64,000 nucleotides of DNA from [Bacillus] selenitireducens MLS10. Its GTDB lineage: Bacteria > Bacillota > Bacilli > Bacillales > Salisediminibacteriaceae. Location: assembly GCF_000093085.1 (NCBI RefSeq), contig NC_014219.1, forward strand, positions 434,001 to 498,000, written 5' to 3'. Positions 11,293-20,871 of the stretch are shown piece by piece. The first letter of the stretch is position 1. Every line of letters starts with the position of its first letter. The notes under the pieces are model-generated. The model was given only the letters and a program-made list of their open reading frames with translations, was not told where the DNA came from and did not search any database. Position numbers and translations under genes: made by a program.

Positions 11293-12806
11293 TGGAACAG
11301 ACGTTGAACGAACTGATCAGCTACGCTTTGGAGCGGGAGCTGATTGAAGAAGCAGACACGGTCTATGTGAAGAACCGCCTCCTTGACGCCATGGGCCTCA
11401 CAGAAGGAGAGACGGATGCCTTTCAGCGAAGCGAAGAGATTCGTCCGCTTTACACCATCCTCGATGAGCTGACGGATGATGCGTTAAAGCGGGGGCTGAT
11501 TGAAGACGATACGGTGACGATGCGGGACCTCTTTGATACGGAGCTGATGGGGATTCTGACGGATCGGCCGGCCCATGTGATCCGGACGTTCCGGGATATC
11601 GAACGTGAGCAGGGGATCGAAGCGGCGACGGCCTGGTTCTACGAATTCAGCCAGGATGTTCATTACATCCGCCGTGAGCGGATCGCGAAGAACCGCTCCT
11701 GGCAAACGGAGACGGACTATGGCGCCTTGGATATTACCATTAACCTCTCCAAGCCGGAGAAGGACCCGAAAGAGATTGCCAAGGCGAAGGAAGCCGGGGA
11801 AGCGAACTATCCCCTGTGCCTTCTCTGCAAAGAAAACGAGGGCTACAGCGGCCGGGTTAATCATCCGGCCCGCCAGAACTTGCGCGTTATTCCGGTAACC
11901 CTTGCCGGTGACCCGTGGTTTGTTCAGTTCTCGCCGTACGTCTATTACCACGAGCACGCCATTGTGCTGTCATCGGCCCACGAGCCGATGTCCATCAGAC
12001 GGAAAACCTTTGAGCGCCTGCTCGATTTTGTGGAACAGTATCCGCATTACTTTATCGGGTCCAATGCGGACTTGCCAATCGTCGGCGGTTCGATTTTGAG
12101 CCATGATCATTATCAGGCCGGGAAGTATGAATTTCCGATGGCCCGCGCAGAGATGGAAGAGGAGCGTTCCCTTGAGCGGTTTGCCGATGTCACCGTCGGC
12201 CGTGTCAAGTGGCCGATGAGCGTCGTCCGGGTCAAGGGCGAGTCAAAGGCTGCGGTGATTATGGCCAGTGAACACATCCTTCAAGGGTGGAGGCACTACA
12301 CCGACGAGTCCGTGGACGTCAGGGCCTTCACCGGTGATACACCGCATCATACGATCACGCCGATCGCAAGAAAGCGTGACGGGCAGTTTGAACTCGATCT
12401 CGTATTGCGGGACAATCAGACAAGTTCTGAACATCCGTCAGGGATCTATCACCCCCATGAAGACGTGCATCATATCAAAAAAGAGAACATCGGGCTGATT
12501 GAGGTCATGGGTCTGGCCGTATTGCCGGGCCGTCTCGACAGCGAACTGAAGGCCCTGCAGGAAGCCTTGGCGGCGGAGGACCCTTCTGGAGCCATTCAGT
12601 CAGATGAAGCGATTCAAAAGCATCATGACTGGGCTATGGCTATCTTAAGCAGGTATGGTGATGTTGCCGGAGATCAAGGCACCCGCATTTTGCAGGAAGA
12701 AGTGGGGCAGGTCTTTCATGAGATTCTTCATCACAGCGGTGTCTTTAAGCGTGATGATGAGGGGCAGGCTGCCTTTACACGATTTCTTGAAACGTTAACC
12801 CGATAG
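11292..12806 (+). CDS. galT: UDP-glucose--hexose-1-phosphate uridylyltransferase, type 2
   Basis: A 504-residue GalT of the Gram-positive type 2 family, transferring UMP between UDP-glucose and galactose 1-phosphate. Conserved stretches include HPARQNLRVIPV, YYHEHAIVL and GGSILSHDHYQAGK. The ATG at 11292 shares its A with the galE stop (TGATG); a GTG one codon earlier is also open but the ATG is preferred for the coupled start. It completes galK-galE-galT and is followed by a terminator. Confidence 0.94.
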   Translation: MEQTLNELISYALERELIEEADTVYVKNRLLDAMGLTEGETDAFQRSEEIRPLYTILDELTDDALKRGLIEDDTVTMRDLFDTELMGILTDRPAHVIRTFRDIEREQGIEAATAWFYEFSQDVHYIRRERIAKNRSWQTETDYGALDITINLSKPEKDPKEIAKAKEAGEANYPLCLLCKENEGYSGRVNHPARQNLRVIPVTLAGDPWFVQFSPYVYYHEHAIVLSSAHEPMSIRRKTFERLLDFVEQYPHYFIGSNADLPIVGGSILSHDHYQAGKYEFPMARAEMEEERSLERFADVTVGRVKWPMSVVRVKGESKAAVIMASEHILQGWRHYTDESVDVRAFTGDTPHHTITPIARKRDGQFELDLVLRDNQTSSEHPSGIYHPHEDVHHIKKENIGLIEVMGLAVLPGRLDSELKALQEALAAEDPSGAIQSDEAIQKHHDWAMAILSRYGDVAGDQGTRILQEEVGQVFHEILHHSGVFKRDDEGQAAFTRFLETLTR

Positions 12807-12818
12807 AAGACGTAGCAC

Positions 12819-12858
12819 AGCTGTACCGTTCTTTGGAAACGGTGCAGCTTTCTTTTGT
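12819..12858 (+). terminator. Rho-independent terminator after galT
   Basis: A 12-bp stem with one G-U pair (arms 12819-12830 and 12838-12849) is followed by TTCTTTTGTTG just after the galT stop. Confidence 0.8.
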
Positions 12859-12943
12859 TGTTTGTAGGATCCTTGATGACTGATTGACAGAATAAAAGGA
12901 CTTTGTAAACAAATAAAAACTGTGGGAAAGGAGCGTGTGAACG

Positions 12944-13594
12944 GTGTTGAATCTGGCGTTAATCCTGTTTGGTTCAGGGGTGTACAGCCTGGCAGAGGCG
13001 CTGAAGATCAATATGCAACGCGGCGTCTATGAAAAGCACGGACGTATGGCCCGGCTGATCATTGCCCTTATGACCACTGTTGTCGCTGTCTGGACACTCG
13101 GTGCGCCGCTTTTTGTGCAAATCCTGATTGTGATTATGCTGTTTGCAATTGCGGGTGAATGGCTTCTTCCCTGGCGTAACGGGACGTTTCTTCTTCGGAA
13201 CGCCCGCCCGGAAGACGATCTGACAGCCCTTGAAGCCTTATTGGAAGAGCGGCGGATTTGCTATGAGCGGAGCTTGAATGAAGACCGTCACCTGGTGCTG
13301 CTGTTTCCGGCGTATCCGAAGACGAAAATGGTGGTGAAAGAAAAAGACTCCTTTGTAAATGACGTCTATCCGACACGTACGGAGCTGACGGTCAGGATCA
13401 GGGGAATGGGGAATCCGCTCAGGGAGACCGTTGACGACTATCTGATCGACCGCCGTGAAGCGAGGGAAGCGGGGGGATTCACGAAAACCGCCCTTTTGTA
13501 TCTCGTCCTCGCAGTGATCGCAGTATTGGCGGGTGTGGCGATGTTCTATGCAGCCTGGCAGTCCCCGCATGAAATACCGAATATGCAACGATGA
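12944..13594 (+). CDS. Membrane protein of unknown function (tandem paralogue 1)
   Basis: I do not recognise the family. The 216-residue protein begins with GTG (AAAGGAG 10 nt upstream), has an N-terminal hydrophobic helix, a second hydrophobic region near residues 28-66, a charged soluble middle (residues 70-180) and a C-terminal membrane helix (about 182-205) ending FYAAWQSPHEIPNMQR. The next gene encodes a relative with the same layout: both begin MLNL, carry a KxxMxRGVY motif around residues 25-33, a VKEKxxxxxxxxxxRTE segment in the middle, and AWQSPxEIPN/AWQSPWEYPN at the end. The 13-bp gap and shared layout point to duplication and possibly a heteromeric membrane complex. Confidence 0.75.
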   Translation: MLNLALILFGSGVYSLAEALKINMQRGVYEKHGRMARLIIALMTTVVAVWTLGAPLFVQILIVIMLFAIAGEWLLPWRNGTFLLRNARPEDDLTALEALLEERRICYERSLNEDRHLVLLFPAYPKTKMVVKEKDSFVNDVYPTRTELTVRIRGMGNPLRETVDDYLIDRREAREAGGFTKTALLYLVLAVIAVLAGVAMFYAAWQSPHEIPNMQR

Positions 13595-13607
13595 GAGGAG
13601 TTTGGTG

Positions 13608-14273
13608 ATGCTGAATCTGTCAATGACACTCATGTTGATGGGCGTGACGAGCGCTGTCGAGGCGGCGAACGTGAAAATGAAACGGGGCGTCTACATTCGT
13701 GGTTCAAAGGTTGGCTTTCGTGTGGTGATGCTTGGGATCGTGGCTTTTTTGGCCCTGTTTTTCCGTGAAGATCCCTATGTGCAGGGTCTCATGGCCTTTC
13801 TTCTTGTACTCGTCGCTGCCGAGATGCTGATTCCTTATGAACGCATGGTCATTCAGATCCGGAATGGGACTCACAGAGAGTCGTACGAAGAGCTGGTCCG
13901 CGTCTTACGTGAGGCCGGGTATGGCTATGAGGTCGAGACAGACCGCTTTGACAACGCGGTCTACCGGATCCCGTCACTCGGGAAAGCACAGATCATCGTT
14001 AAGGAGAAAGAGGCCTATATCCGGGAGGCCTTCAGTGACCGGACAGAGGTCGTGGCGGTCTCAACGGGGTACGGCAACCCACTCAATGAGGTGATGGAGA
14101 CGTACATACACCGCATGCGGGAAAAGCGTGCGGACCGAAGCTTTACACGGACGATCCAGGTCTTTTTGGGCGTGGCGGCGATCTTCGCTATTTTAGCGGG
14201 CCTGTTCTTCTTCCAGGCCTGGCAATCCCCGTGGGAATATCCGAATCAGCGGATCGATGAACTCTTTGACTGA
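13608..14273 (+). CDS. Membrane protein of unknown function (tandem paralogue 2)
   Basis: This 221-residue protein is a divergent copy of the preceding one: N-terminal helix, KMKRGVYIRGSK, a hydrophobic pair, a soluble middle with VKEKEAYIREAFSDRTE, and a C-terminal helix followed by AWQSPWEYPNQ. The frame is open further upstream, but GAGGAG 7 nt before the ATG at 13608 and alignment of MLNL with the paralogue fix the start. No known catalytic motif is visible. It is the last gene before a strong hairpin. Confidence 0.75.
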   Translation: MLNLSMTLMLMGVTSAVEAANVKMKRGVYIRGSKVGFRVVMLGIVAFLALFFREDPYVQGLMAFLLVLVAAEMLIPYERMVIQIRNGTHRESYEELVRVLREAGYGYEVETDRFDNAVYRIPSLGKAQIIVKEKEAYIREAFSDRTEVVAVSTGYGNPLNEVMETYIHRMREKRADRSFTRTIQVFLGVAAIFAILAGLFFFQAWQSPWEYPNQRIDELFD

Positions 14274-14284
14274 AATACAGAGGA

Positions 14285-14322
14285 AAAGGCCCCTTGCCAC
14301 AGCATCGTGTGGAGGGGCCTTT
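14285..14322. terminator. Terminator between convergent genes
   Basis: AAAGGCCCCT (14285-14294) pairs with AGGGGCCTTT (14313-14322); a second pairing CCAC/GTGG inside the loop extends the stem. It lies between the paralogue pair and the convergent TVP38-like gene. Confidence 0.75.
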
Positions 14323-14336
14323 CGTGCACTTGGGTA

Positions 14337-14975
14337 TCAGGAAGCTTTGGCGGCTTCGATGCGCCGTGTCCAGGATCGGTACCCGAGATAGACGAAGAAG
14401 AGGAACGTTCCGTAGATCAGGATCATGTAGAGGATATCGATGGGATTTGTCACGATGGTGTGGCCGACGAGGGCGAACAGGGCCATTGCGGGAATTTTCC
14501 CGAGACCTGATGCAACGGCGTAGACCGGAAAGCGGATCCGGCTTAACGCTGCATAGGCGTTAATGACAATCGACGGGATGACAGGGATCATCCTCAGGAT
14601 CGTAATGGACAAAAAGGCATTTCGCTCAAAGAGGAGCGTGATTTTTTTCGTGACGTTGTATTTAAGCAGAATCTTCGTTCCCATCTCGTGAAACCCGCCG
14701 TAACGGACGAGGAGGAAGAAGATTGCCGAAGCCATGGTGGAGCCGAACCAGATGATCCAGGCCCCGGTTAAAGGGCCGAACGCGGCACCGATGACGCCAC
14801 CGACAAGCGGATATGGAATCACGGGAAACAGACTCATGAAGGTGGCAATGATCATTGTTCCGACGACGTAGTCCCCGTCGTGGTTTTGTACCCATGCGAG
14901 GAAGGCCTCGTGGTAGAGGACGAGAATCAGGATGATGAGGGCGCTTGAAGCAAGGACAAACAGTTTTCTGTACAT
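14337..14975 (-). CDS. TVP38/TMEM64 (VTT domain) membrane protein
   Basis: A 212-residue multi-pass membrane protein of the VTT/SNARE-associated family, with about six hydrophobic segments and the typical central region PYPLVGGVIGAAFGPLTGAW and RMIPVIPSIVINAYAALSRI. Members are thought to act in membrane lipid handling, but no function is fixed for most bacterial copies. A GTG at 14984 is also open; the ATG at 14975 has AAGAAG at better spacing. A second VTT protein is encoded at 63053-63715; the two are only distantly similar. Confidence 0.82.
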   Translation of the reverse strand: MYRKLFVLASSALIILILVLYHEAFLAWVQNHDGDYVVGTMIIATFMSLFPVIPYPLVGGVIGAAFGPLTGAWIIWFGSTMASAIFFLLVRYGGFHEMGTKILLKYNVTKKITLLFERNAFLSITILRMIPVIPSIVINAYAALSRIRFPVYAVASGLGKIPAMALFALVGHTIVTNPIDILYMILIYGTFLFFVYLGYRSWTRRIEAAKAS

Positions 14976-15167
14976 CGGGTTCACTTCTTTCTGTGATGAG
15001 GAGGTTCTCCTGATGAATGCGATCAGTGATCAGTCTTTACAGAATAGCAAAATCACAATTCTTTCGCCACAATTGTCACCCATATGTGTCAGACTTCTTC
15101 AACAACTGCTGTGCAAATATGGTATAATAAGGCCACTTTAAAGCAGGGAAGGTCGGGGTGAACCGAA

Positions 15168-18089
15168 ATGACCAGAGAGATGTATTATGTTGGGGTGGGG
15201 GCTTCGGCCGGCGGCCTTGAAGCCCTTGAATCATTTTTTAATCCCATGCCGGATGACACGGGACTTGTGTTCATCGTTGTCCAGCATTTATCCCCGGACT
15301 TCAAAAGTCTGATGAATGAACTTCTGGCACGGTATACGAATATGAAGATTCATGTGGCTGAAGACGGCATGGTGACGGAACCGGACCATGTCTATCTGAT
15401 CCCGCCAGGATACAATCTCTCCATTTTTCATGGGCGGCTCTTACTCGACAGGCAGGATGAGCGGAATCACCTGAACCTGCCCATTGATATCTTTTTCCGT
15501 TCCCTCGCACTCGATCAGGAGAAGCAGGCAATCGGGGTTATTCTGTCCGGAACCGGCAGTGACGGCACCCTCGGTGTGCGGGCGATCAAGGAATCAGGCG
15601 GTATGATCATGGTGCAGTCGGAGGCTTCCGCCAAGTTCGACGGGATGCCTAGAAGCTCCATTGCAACCGGTCTTGTCGATGCGATTTTACACCCGGAACA
15701 GATGGCGGAAGAGCTGATGAACTATGTCAAATCCCCATCCCTGCAGGAAAAATGGAGCCGGAACGGTACGAATGATCACCAGGGCGGACTCGACGGGCTG
15801 ACACGGATCGGTCAGATCATGCGGAGCCACGGCGGGATTGACTTCTCGAGTTACAAAGACACGACCATTATCCGGCGGATCGACCGGCGGATTAAGATCA
15901 ACCGGCTGCACGATCTCGATGATTACATCCGGTTTTTGAAGGAATCAGGAGAAGAACGGGATGTGCTGCAGCGGGAATTCCTGATCGGCGTCACGGCCTT
16001 TTTTCGGGATCAGGACGCTTTTGACGTACTGTTGGAAAAGGTGATCCCGAAACTCGATTACAAAAAGGGGCTTATTCGTGTCTGGTCTGCGGCCTGTTCG
16101 ACAGGAGAAGAAGTCTATTCCCTTGCGATGCTTTTCCATGAATATATCCAGCAACATAATCTCGACTGTCAGGTGAAACTTTTCGCGACGGATGTGGATG
16201 AGCGGGCCCTTGAACTTGCCGGAACCGGCTACTACCCGGACAGCCTGATCGCGGATATTGATCCGGATCTCGTATCCCGTTACTTTATTAAAAAAGAAGG
16301 CGGCTACCAGGTGACGGAGGCAATACGGAAGATGGTTGTCTTCGCCAAGCACAATATTCTTCGGGACCCGCCCTTTTCGAAACTGGATCTGCTCGTCTGC
16401 CGCAATCTGTTTATTTATTTAAAGAGTGAGCATCAGCGCACCATATTAAACAGCTTTTATTATTCGCTTAAGCCGAACGGCTATCTGTTTCTCGGCAGCA
16501 GTGAGACCCTCGGTGAACTCTCTGAAGGGTTCGCAGCCGTCGATGCAAAGTGGAAGATTTATCAGTATAAAGCCGGCTATAAACCGGACATTGAAACCGG
16601 GACTCTCCTTCCCGGCTACCGGGCAGAGGCAAGGGAAGTCCGGCAGGAGCGGGATACCGACATGAGAGGCAGTATGAAGATGGAATCGCTCTTAAGTGAA
16701 GCGATGGCCTCGATCTCCCCGCCATCCCTGATCATTGACAGGCAGGATGAAATCGTCCATGTGGTCAACGATGTTTCCCGGTTCATCCGGACACAGCCGG
16801 GCCGGTTTTCGAACAGCTACCATACGAACATGAACAAGGAACAGTCGCTGTTTGTCAGCAACATCTTACGCAGACTCAAACATGAACGTCAGGATGTCAC
16901 GATCACGAACGTCTCGAACTTCACCGAATCGGACGCCACGCTGACGCTCGCGGGCCGGATCTTTCAGGTTCGGGGAGAGGATTATTTTCTGATCAGCTTT
17001 ATGGAACAGAAAGGCGCCGCTCATAAAGGGAAGACCGTTGACATTGACATGTCCGAAGAGGCGAGAGAGCGGGTAGAGGAGCTAGAAGGTGAGCTGCAGC
17101 TTGCGAGAGAAGGACTTCAGGCGACGATCGAGGAGCTGGAGACGTCCAATGAAGAACTGCAGTCGTCGAATGAAGAACTGATTGCGAGTAATGAAGAGCT
17201 GCAGAGTACGAATGAGGAGCTGCAGTCGGTCAATGAAGAACTCTATACCGTCAATGCCGAGCACCAGATGAAGATCGATGAGCTTGTCAAACTCAATAAT
17301 GATCTGAACAACCTGATCCGAAATACGGAGGTTGGCGCTCTCTACCTCGATCAGTCGCTTCGGATCCGAAAGCTCACACCGGTCATTTCAGAGGTGACGA
17401 ATATCCTCGATTCAGACATCGGACGGCCGATTTCACATATTTCGTTTATCGACGGCTATCCGGAACTCATCAAAAACATTGAAGAGGTGCAGGACACCCT
17501 CTCCCCGGTGGAGAGACAGCTGAAGCTGAAAAACGATCTCTGGTATATCATCCGTATCCGGCCTTACCGCACAGAATACAATGCCGCAGAGGGGATCATC
17601 ATTACCCTTGTCAATATCACCGGTCTGAAGGACGAAGAACGCAAAGTGCGCCTCGCCCATGACCGCCTGACCCACGCCATGGCGACGGGGGATATGGCAT
17701 GGTGGGAATTTCATGTGCCGACGGGCCATATCCGTTATTCAGAACGACTTGCGACCATGATGGGTTACGAGCCGGAAGAATTCCCGAATGATATACAGGT
17801 CTGGATGCGGCTTATTCATCCGGACGACCGGGCAATGGTCCGCTCGAAGATGAAAGCCTTTCAGGAAGGGGACGATCCGATTCTCGACCGGATCTACCGG
17901 ATTCAACGTAAGGATCAGTCTTATGCGTGGTTTCATGACAAGGCGGATGTGATTGAATGGAAGAAGGATGGCACGCCCGCAAGAATCGCGGGGACGGCCA
18001 TCGATATCAGCCGGTACAAGTATTTGGAGAGCGAACTCCGTGAGATGCAGGAAAAAGACAGGTCAAGCCAAAAGGGAGACGGAATATGA
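15168..18089 (+). CDS. CheB-CheR-PAS fusion signalling protein
   Basis: A 973-residue cytoplasmic protein. Residues 1-190 are a CheB methylesterase-like domain without a receiver: GASAGG (Ser13), QHLSP and SGTGSDG give the Ser-His-Asp set. Residues 210-460 are a CheR methyltransferase with [16 protein letters not shown] and [13 protein letters not shown] for S-adenosylmethionine binding. A PAS-like region and a long coiled coil (about 625-720, with heptads SNEELQS) lead to two PAS domains (about 725-835 and 850-960), the last with a PAC-like end. No histidine kinase domain follows. The stop overlaps the next gene by 4 bp. A TATAAT at 15123-15128 may be its -10 box. It likely couples sensing to the c-di-GMP enzyme downstream, rather than to flagellar receptors. 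Confidence 0.88.
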   Translation: MTREMYYVGVGASAGGLEALESFFNPMPDDTGLVFIVVQHLSPDFKSLMNELLARYTNMKIHVAEDGMVTEPDHVYLIPPGYNLSIFHGRLLLDRQDERNHLNLPIDIFFRSLALDQEKQAIGVILSGTGSDGTLGVRAIKESGGMIMVQSEASAKFDGMPRSSIATGLVDAILHPEQMAEELMNYVKSPSLQEKWSRNGTNDHQGGLDGLTRIGQIMRSHGGIDFSSYKDTTIIRRIDRRIKINRLHDLDDYIRFLKESGEERDVLQREFLIGVTAFFRDQDAFDVLLEKVIPKLDYKKGLIRVWSAACSTGEEVYSLAMLFHEYIQQHNLDCQVKLFATDVDERALELAGTGYYPDSLIADIDPDLVSRYFIKKEGGYQVTEAIRKMVVFAKHNILRDPPFSKLDLLVCRNLFIYLKSEHQRTILNSFYYSLKPNGYLFLGSSETLGELSEGFAAVDAKWKIYQYKAGYKPDIETGTLLPGYRAEAREVRQERDTDMRGSMKMESLLSEAMASISPPSLIIDRQDEIVHVVNDVSRFIRTQPGRFSNSYHTNMNKEQSLFVSNILRRLKHERQDVTITNVSNFTESDATLTLAGRIFQVRGEDYFLISFMEQKGAAHKGKTVDIDMSEEARERVEELEGELQLAREGLQATIEELETSNEELQSSNEELIASNEELQSTNEELQSVNEELYTVNAEHQMKIDELVKLNNDLNNLIRNTEVGALYLDQSLRIRKLTPVISEVTNILDSDIGRPISHISFIDGYPELIKNIEEVQDTLSPVERQLKLKNDLWYIIRIRPYRTEYNAAEGIIITLVNITGLKDEERKVRLAHDRLTHAMATGDMAWWEFHVPTGHIRYSERLATMMGYEPEEFPNDIQVWMRLIHPDDRAMVRSKMKAFQEGDDPILDRIYRIQRKDQSYAWFHDKADVIEWKKDGTPARIAGTAIDISRYKYLESELREMQEKDRSSQKGDGI
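17144..17256 (+). repeat. Tandem heptad repeat inside the CheB-CheR-PAS gene
   Basis: Five in-frame 21-bp units encode S/T-N-E-E-L-x-S-like heptads (residues about 660-696). The leucine spacing marks a coiled coil, probably a dimerisation linker that passes signals between the methyltransferase and PAS parts. It is coding repeat, not CRISPR. Confidence 0.75.
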
Positions 18090-18526
18090 AACACATCGAA
18101 CGCATTATTCACGATGCTCTCAATAATTATGATGAAGGAAGCCTTGATGAACACACGAAGAATGAACTCGTGGAGAAGCTGTCTGTGTACCATGAGGAAC
18201 TGACCTTTCAGAATGATGAGCTTCGAGAGACAAACGAGAAACTCGAAGAAGCGAAAGCAGACTTTGAACGTCTCTTTATGGACAGCCCTATAGGCAATGT
18301 CCTCGTCGATGAGGCAGGGACGGTTCTGAAATTCAACCATTACGCCAGTGGCCTGTTTGATTTCGGCCTCGAGCGGGGGAAGCCGCTGAACCGCCTCGTG
18401 GCAAGTGACGATCAGGACAAGCTCTATCTCTTTCTGCGGGATACCGTACAGTCAAAAAACGGGCGTAATACAGAGGTGAGTACGGCCAATACAACTGAGA
18501 TTAAGCGCATCCGGCTCATCAGCTAG
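18086..18526 (+). CDS. PAS-domain fragment, N-terminal part of an interrupted PAS-GGDEF-HD-GYP protein
   Basis: The 146-residue frame begins with ATGA overlap to the upstream gene, has a helical N-terminus with coiled coil (residues 28-60) and most of a PAS domain (about 62-146), then stops at TAG (18524-18526). The following codons in the same frame, with no further stop, continue as WKDPSEGSDGAVVHIAMIDE, which is what the end of a PAS domain leading to GGDEF looks like. So the TAG appears to split a single gene of about 520 codons. It could be a nonsense mutation, a sequencing error, or a suppressed stop; alternatively two separate polypeptides are made. Confidence 0.7.
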   Translation: MKHIERIIHDALNNYDEGSLDEHTKNELVEKLSVYHEELTFQNDELRETNEKLEEAKADFERLFMDSPIGNVLVDEAGTVLKFNHYASGLFDFGLERGKPLNRLVASDDQDKLYLFLRDTVQSKNGRNTEVSTANTTEIKRIRLIS

Positions 18527-18559
18527 TGGAAGGATCCATCGGAGGGCAGTGATGGTGCC

Positions 18560-19648
18560 GTGGTCCATATTGCGATGATCGACGAGACGAAAGCCTACCG
18601 CTACCGCTCACAGGTGGAGTATCTGTCGTTTCACGATCAGCTGACAGGACTCTTTAACCGCCGTTATTTTGATCAGGCCCTTCAGGAAATCACCCAGGGC
18701 AACAATCATCCGGTGAGTCTGATCATTGCCGACGTGAACGGATTGAAGCTCGTCAACGACACCTATGGCCACGTGACAGGGGATGCACTCATTTCTGAAG
18801 TGGGACATCGTCTCAAAAGCGTGATCAGGGAAGATGACGTCCTGGCAAGGCACGGCGGGGATGAGTTCGCCATTATCATGCCCGGAGTGGGTGAGGAAGC
18901 GGTCAAAGAGACGATCATGAAGCTCGATGCGTACTGCGAAGACGTCATTATGAAGGACATTAAGCTGTCCGTGGCATTCGGCTATGCGACGAATCACTCC
19001 CCTGCCCAGTCGATACAGGCTGTGTTTCAACTGGCGGAGGACCGGATGTATACGAATAAGCTCTACAAGAAAACGAGCAGACGCAATGATCTTATTAACG
19101 GGATGATGGCGACCCTGTATGAGAAGAATCCGAGAGAAAAGGAGCACTCCGAGCGGGTGAGCCTCCTTTCTGTGAACCTTGCGAAGGCGGCAGGACTCGA
19201 TGAGTCTGCCATCCAGCGCATCCGCACTGCAGGACTGCTTCATGATATTGGCAAGATCGCCATTGACTACAGCGTTCTTCAGTCGGACAAGCCGCTTAAT
19301 GAGCTCGAAAAGGAAGAAATCCGCAAGCATGCCGAAATCGGCTACCGGATCTTAAACGCCTCTTCCGAGTTCAGTGAACTTGCGGAAATTGTGCTCTGTC
19401 ACCATGAACGCATGGACGGCACAGGTTACCCGAGACAGCTGACAGGAAACGAAATTCCGACGGAAAGCAAAATCATTGCCATTGCAAACGCCTATGACGC
19501 GATGATCACAAAGCAGACATACCGTGAGCCCGTTCCTGTGAACGAGGCTGTTGACGAACTGCGAAAAGGAGCGGGCACCCAGTTCGATCCGGTTCTTGCG
19601 AAGCTTTTCATCGACCGGGTCATCCCTGATGAAGGAGATCGGTTGTAA
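18560..19648 (+). CDS. GGDEF and HD-GYP c-di-GMP enzyme (C-terminal part of interrupted gene)
   Basis: In the same frame as the PAS fragment, from a GTG (18560) this encodes 362 residues. The end of the PAS domain is followed by a GGDEF diguanylate cyclase domain (RHGGDEFAI intact, about residues 25-180) and an HD-GYP phosphodiesterase domain (LLHDIGKI, HHERMDGTGYP, about 185-355). Both catalytic signatures are present, so it could make and break c-di-GMP. If translated separately, a GGAGGG at 18541-18546 is 13 nt from the GTG; ATG at 18575 is another option. The preferred reading is the downstream part of one gene starting at 18086. Confidence 0.82.
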   Translation: MVHIAMIDETKAYRYRSQVEYLSFHDQLTGLFNRRYFDQALQEITQGNNHPVSLIIADVNGLKLVNDTYGHVTGDALISEVGHRLKSVIREDDVLARHGGDEFAIIMPGVGEEAVKETIMKLDAYCEDVIMKDIKLSVAFGYATNHSPAQSIQAVFQLAEDRMYTNKLYKKTSRRNDLINGMMATLYEKNPREKEHSERVSLLSVNLAKAAGLDESAIQRIRTAGLLHDIGKIAIDYSVLQSDKPLNELEKEEIRKHAEIGYRILNASSEFSELAEIVLCHHERMDGTGYPRQLTGNEIPTESKIIAIANAYDAMITKQTYREPVPVNEAVDELRKGAGTQFDPVLAKLFIDRVIPDEGDRL

Positions 19649-19657
19649 CGACCTTTG

Positions 19658-19693
19658 AAACACCGGCCCCGCGAACAAAGCGGCCGGTGTTTT
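19658..19693 (+). terminator. Rho-independent terminator
   Basis: An 11-bp stem (AAACACCGGCC at 19658-19668, GGCCGGTGTTT at 19682-19692) followed by T lies right after the HD-GYP stop. The rest of the gap to 19803 shows nothing recognisable. Confidence 0.8.
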
Positions 19694-19803
19694 CGGCTTT
19701 AACGGAGCCCGTTATGAGGCACAGGGAGATGAAGCGTTGCGTCCGCTTTGACGCCGCAGGAGGCTTTTCATTATGGAATGAAAAATAAATCAGGCACACC
19801 CCC

Positions 19804-19850
19804 TTGACATATATCTCGAATTCGAGATATAATTACTTCGAAGTCGAGAT
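19804..19850 (+). promoter_or_regulatory. Promoter with tandem MhqR-type operators
   Basis: TTGACA (19804-19809) and TATAAT (19828-19833) with 18-bp spacing form a near-consensus promoter. Its spacer is filled by the perfect 18-bp inverted repeat TATCTCGAATTCGAGATA (19812-19829), the MhqR operator known from Bacillus subtilis. A second copy with 15 of 18 matches (TACTTCGAAGTCGAGATA, 19833-19850) follows directly and covers the start-point region. The MarR-type gene of this operon is the obvious repressor. Confidence 0.88.
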
Positions 19851-19887
19851 AATAGTCGGATCACGTATTCCGAATGGAGGAATTGCC

Positions 19888-20871
19888 ATGCATACATTAA
19901 AAGGACTGCACCACGTAACCGCCATTACGAGCAGTGCAGAGAAGAACTATGAATTTTTTACGTACGTCCTCGGCATGAGGCTCGTCAAGAAAACCGTCAA
20001 TCAGGACGATATTCAGACGTATCACCTGTTCTTTGCGGATGATGAAGGAAACGCCGGAACAGACATGACGTTTTTTGATTTTCCCGGGATTCCAAAGGGG
20101 AGCCACGGAACGAATGAGTTTTACCGGACCTCATTCAGAATCCCGACCGATGCGGCCCTCGATTACTGGGTGAAGCGCTTTGAGCGGCTCCAGGTGAAAC
20201 ATGAAGGCATTCAGACCGTTCTTGGCAAGAAAGTACTGCCATTTGAAGATTTCGATGAGCAGAAATACCAGCTCGTATCTGATGAAGGACAGCCCGGTGT
20301 TGCTTCAGGCATCCCGTGGAAAAAAGGACCGGTTCCTGATGAGTTCGCCATCACCGGTCTCGGTCCGATGGTGACGAGAGTGAAAGACATTGAGCTCTTT
20401 GACAAGATGATTACCGAGGTGATGGGCTTCACCAAGGAGAAAGAGGAAGGCGAGCGCCGGCTCTACAGCGTTGGGGAAGGCGGAAACGGGGCGCAGGTCA
20501 TCACCGAGCACCGTCCGGATCTCCCGAATGTCCAGCAGGGCTATGGCACGGTGCACCATACCGCTTTTCGGGTGGAAGATAAAGAGGCGCTCGATCACTG
20601 GACGGAAACGCTGAACAGCTTCCGTTTCCCGAACTCGGGTTTCGTGGACCGTTTCTATTTCAAATCCCTCTATGCCCGTCTTGCCCCGAATCTCCTGTTC
20701 GAGTTCGCGACGGACGGCCCTGGATTTATGGGTGATGAGCCCTATGAGACCCTGGGAGAAAAGCTTGCCCTTCCGCCGGCCTTTGAGTCAAAGCGGGAAG
20801 AAATTGAAAAGCTCGTCCGCCCGATTGATACAGTAAGAAGCACGCGGGCGATTGAAAAGGAATATGAGTGA
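19888..20871 (+). CDS. Ring-cleaving dioxygenase, VOC family (MhqA/MhqO-like)
   Basis: A 327-residue protein of two glyoxalase-fold halves. Metal-ligand candidates are in KGLHHVTAI near the N-terminus, YGTVHHTAFRV in the second half, and LLFEFATDGPG near the end. Relatives in Bacillus belong to the MhqR regulon and are linked to detoxification of quinones and catechol-like compounds. GGAGG is 7 nt before the ATG at 19888. The open frame extends upstream to 19804, but that part is the promoter itself. The gene overlaps the MarR-type gene by 4 bp. Confidence 0.88.
   Translation: MHTLKGLHHVTAITSSAEKNYEFFTYVLGMRLVKKTVNQDDIQTYHLFFADDEGNAGTDMTFFDFPGIPKGSHGTNEFYRTSFRIPTDAALDYWVKRFERLQVKHEGIQTVLGKKVLPFEDFDEQKYQLVSDEGQPGVASGIPWKKGPVPDEFAITGLGPMVTRVKDIELFDKMITEVMGFTKEKEEGERRLYSVGEGGNGAQVITEHRPDLPNVQQGYGTVHHTAFRVEDKEALDHWTETLNSFRFPNSGFVDRFYFKSLYARLAPNLLFEFATDGPGFMGDEPYETLGEKLALPPAFESKREEIEKLVRPIDTVRSTRAIEKEYE

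Noticed and set aside
17144-17256. Regular short repeats considered as a CRISPR array
   Set aside because: The units are 21 bp, without spacers, in frame, and encode a coiled-coil heptad in the CheB-CheR-PAS protein.
19804-19887. N-terminal extension of the ring-cleaving dioxygenase
   Set aside because: The proposed TTG start is the -35 box itself, and the extension covers the operators. GGAGG before 19888 gives the real start.
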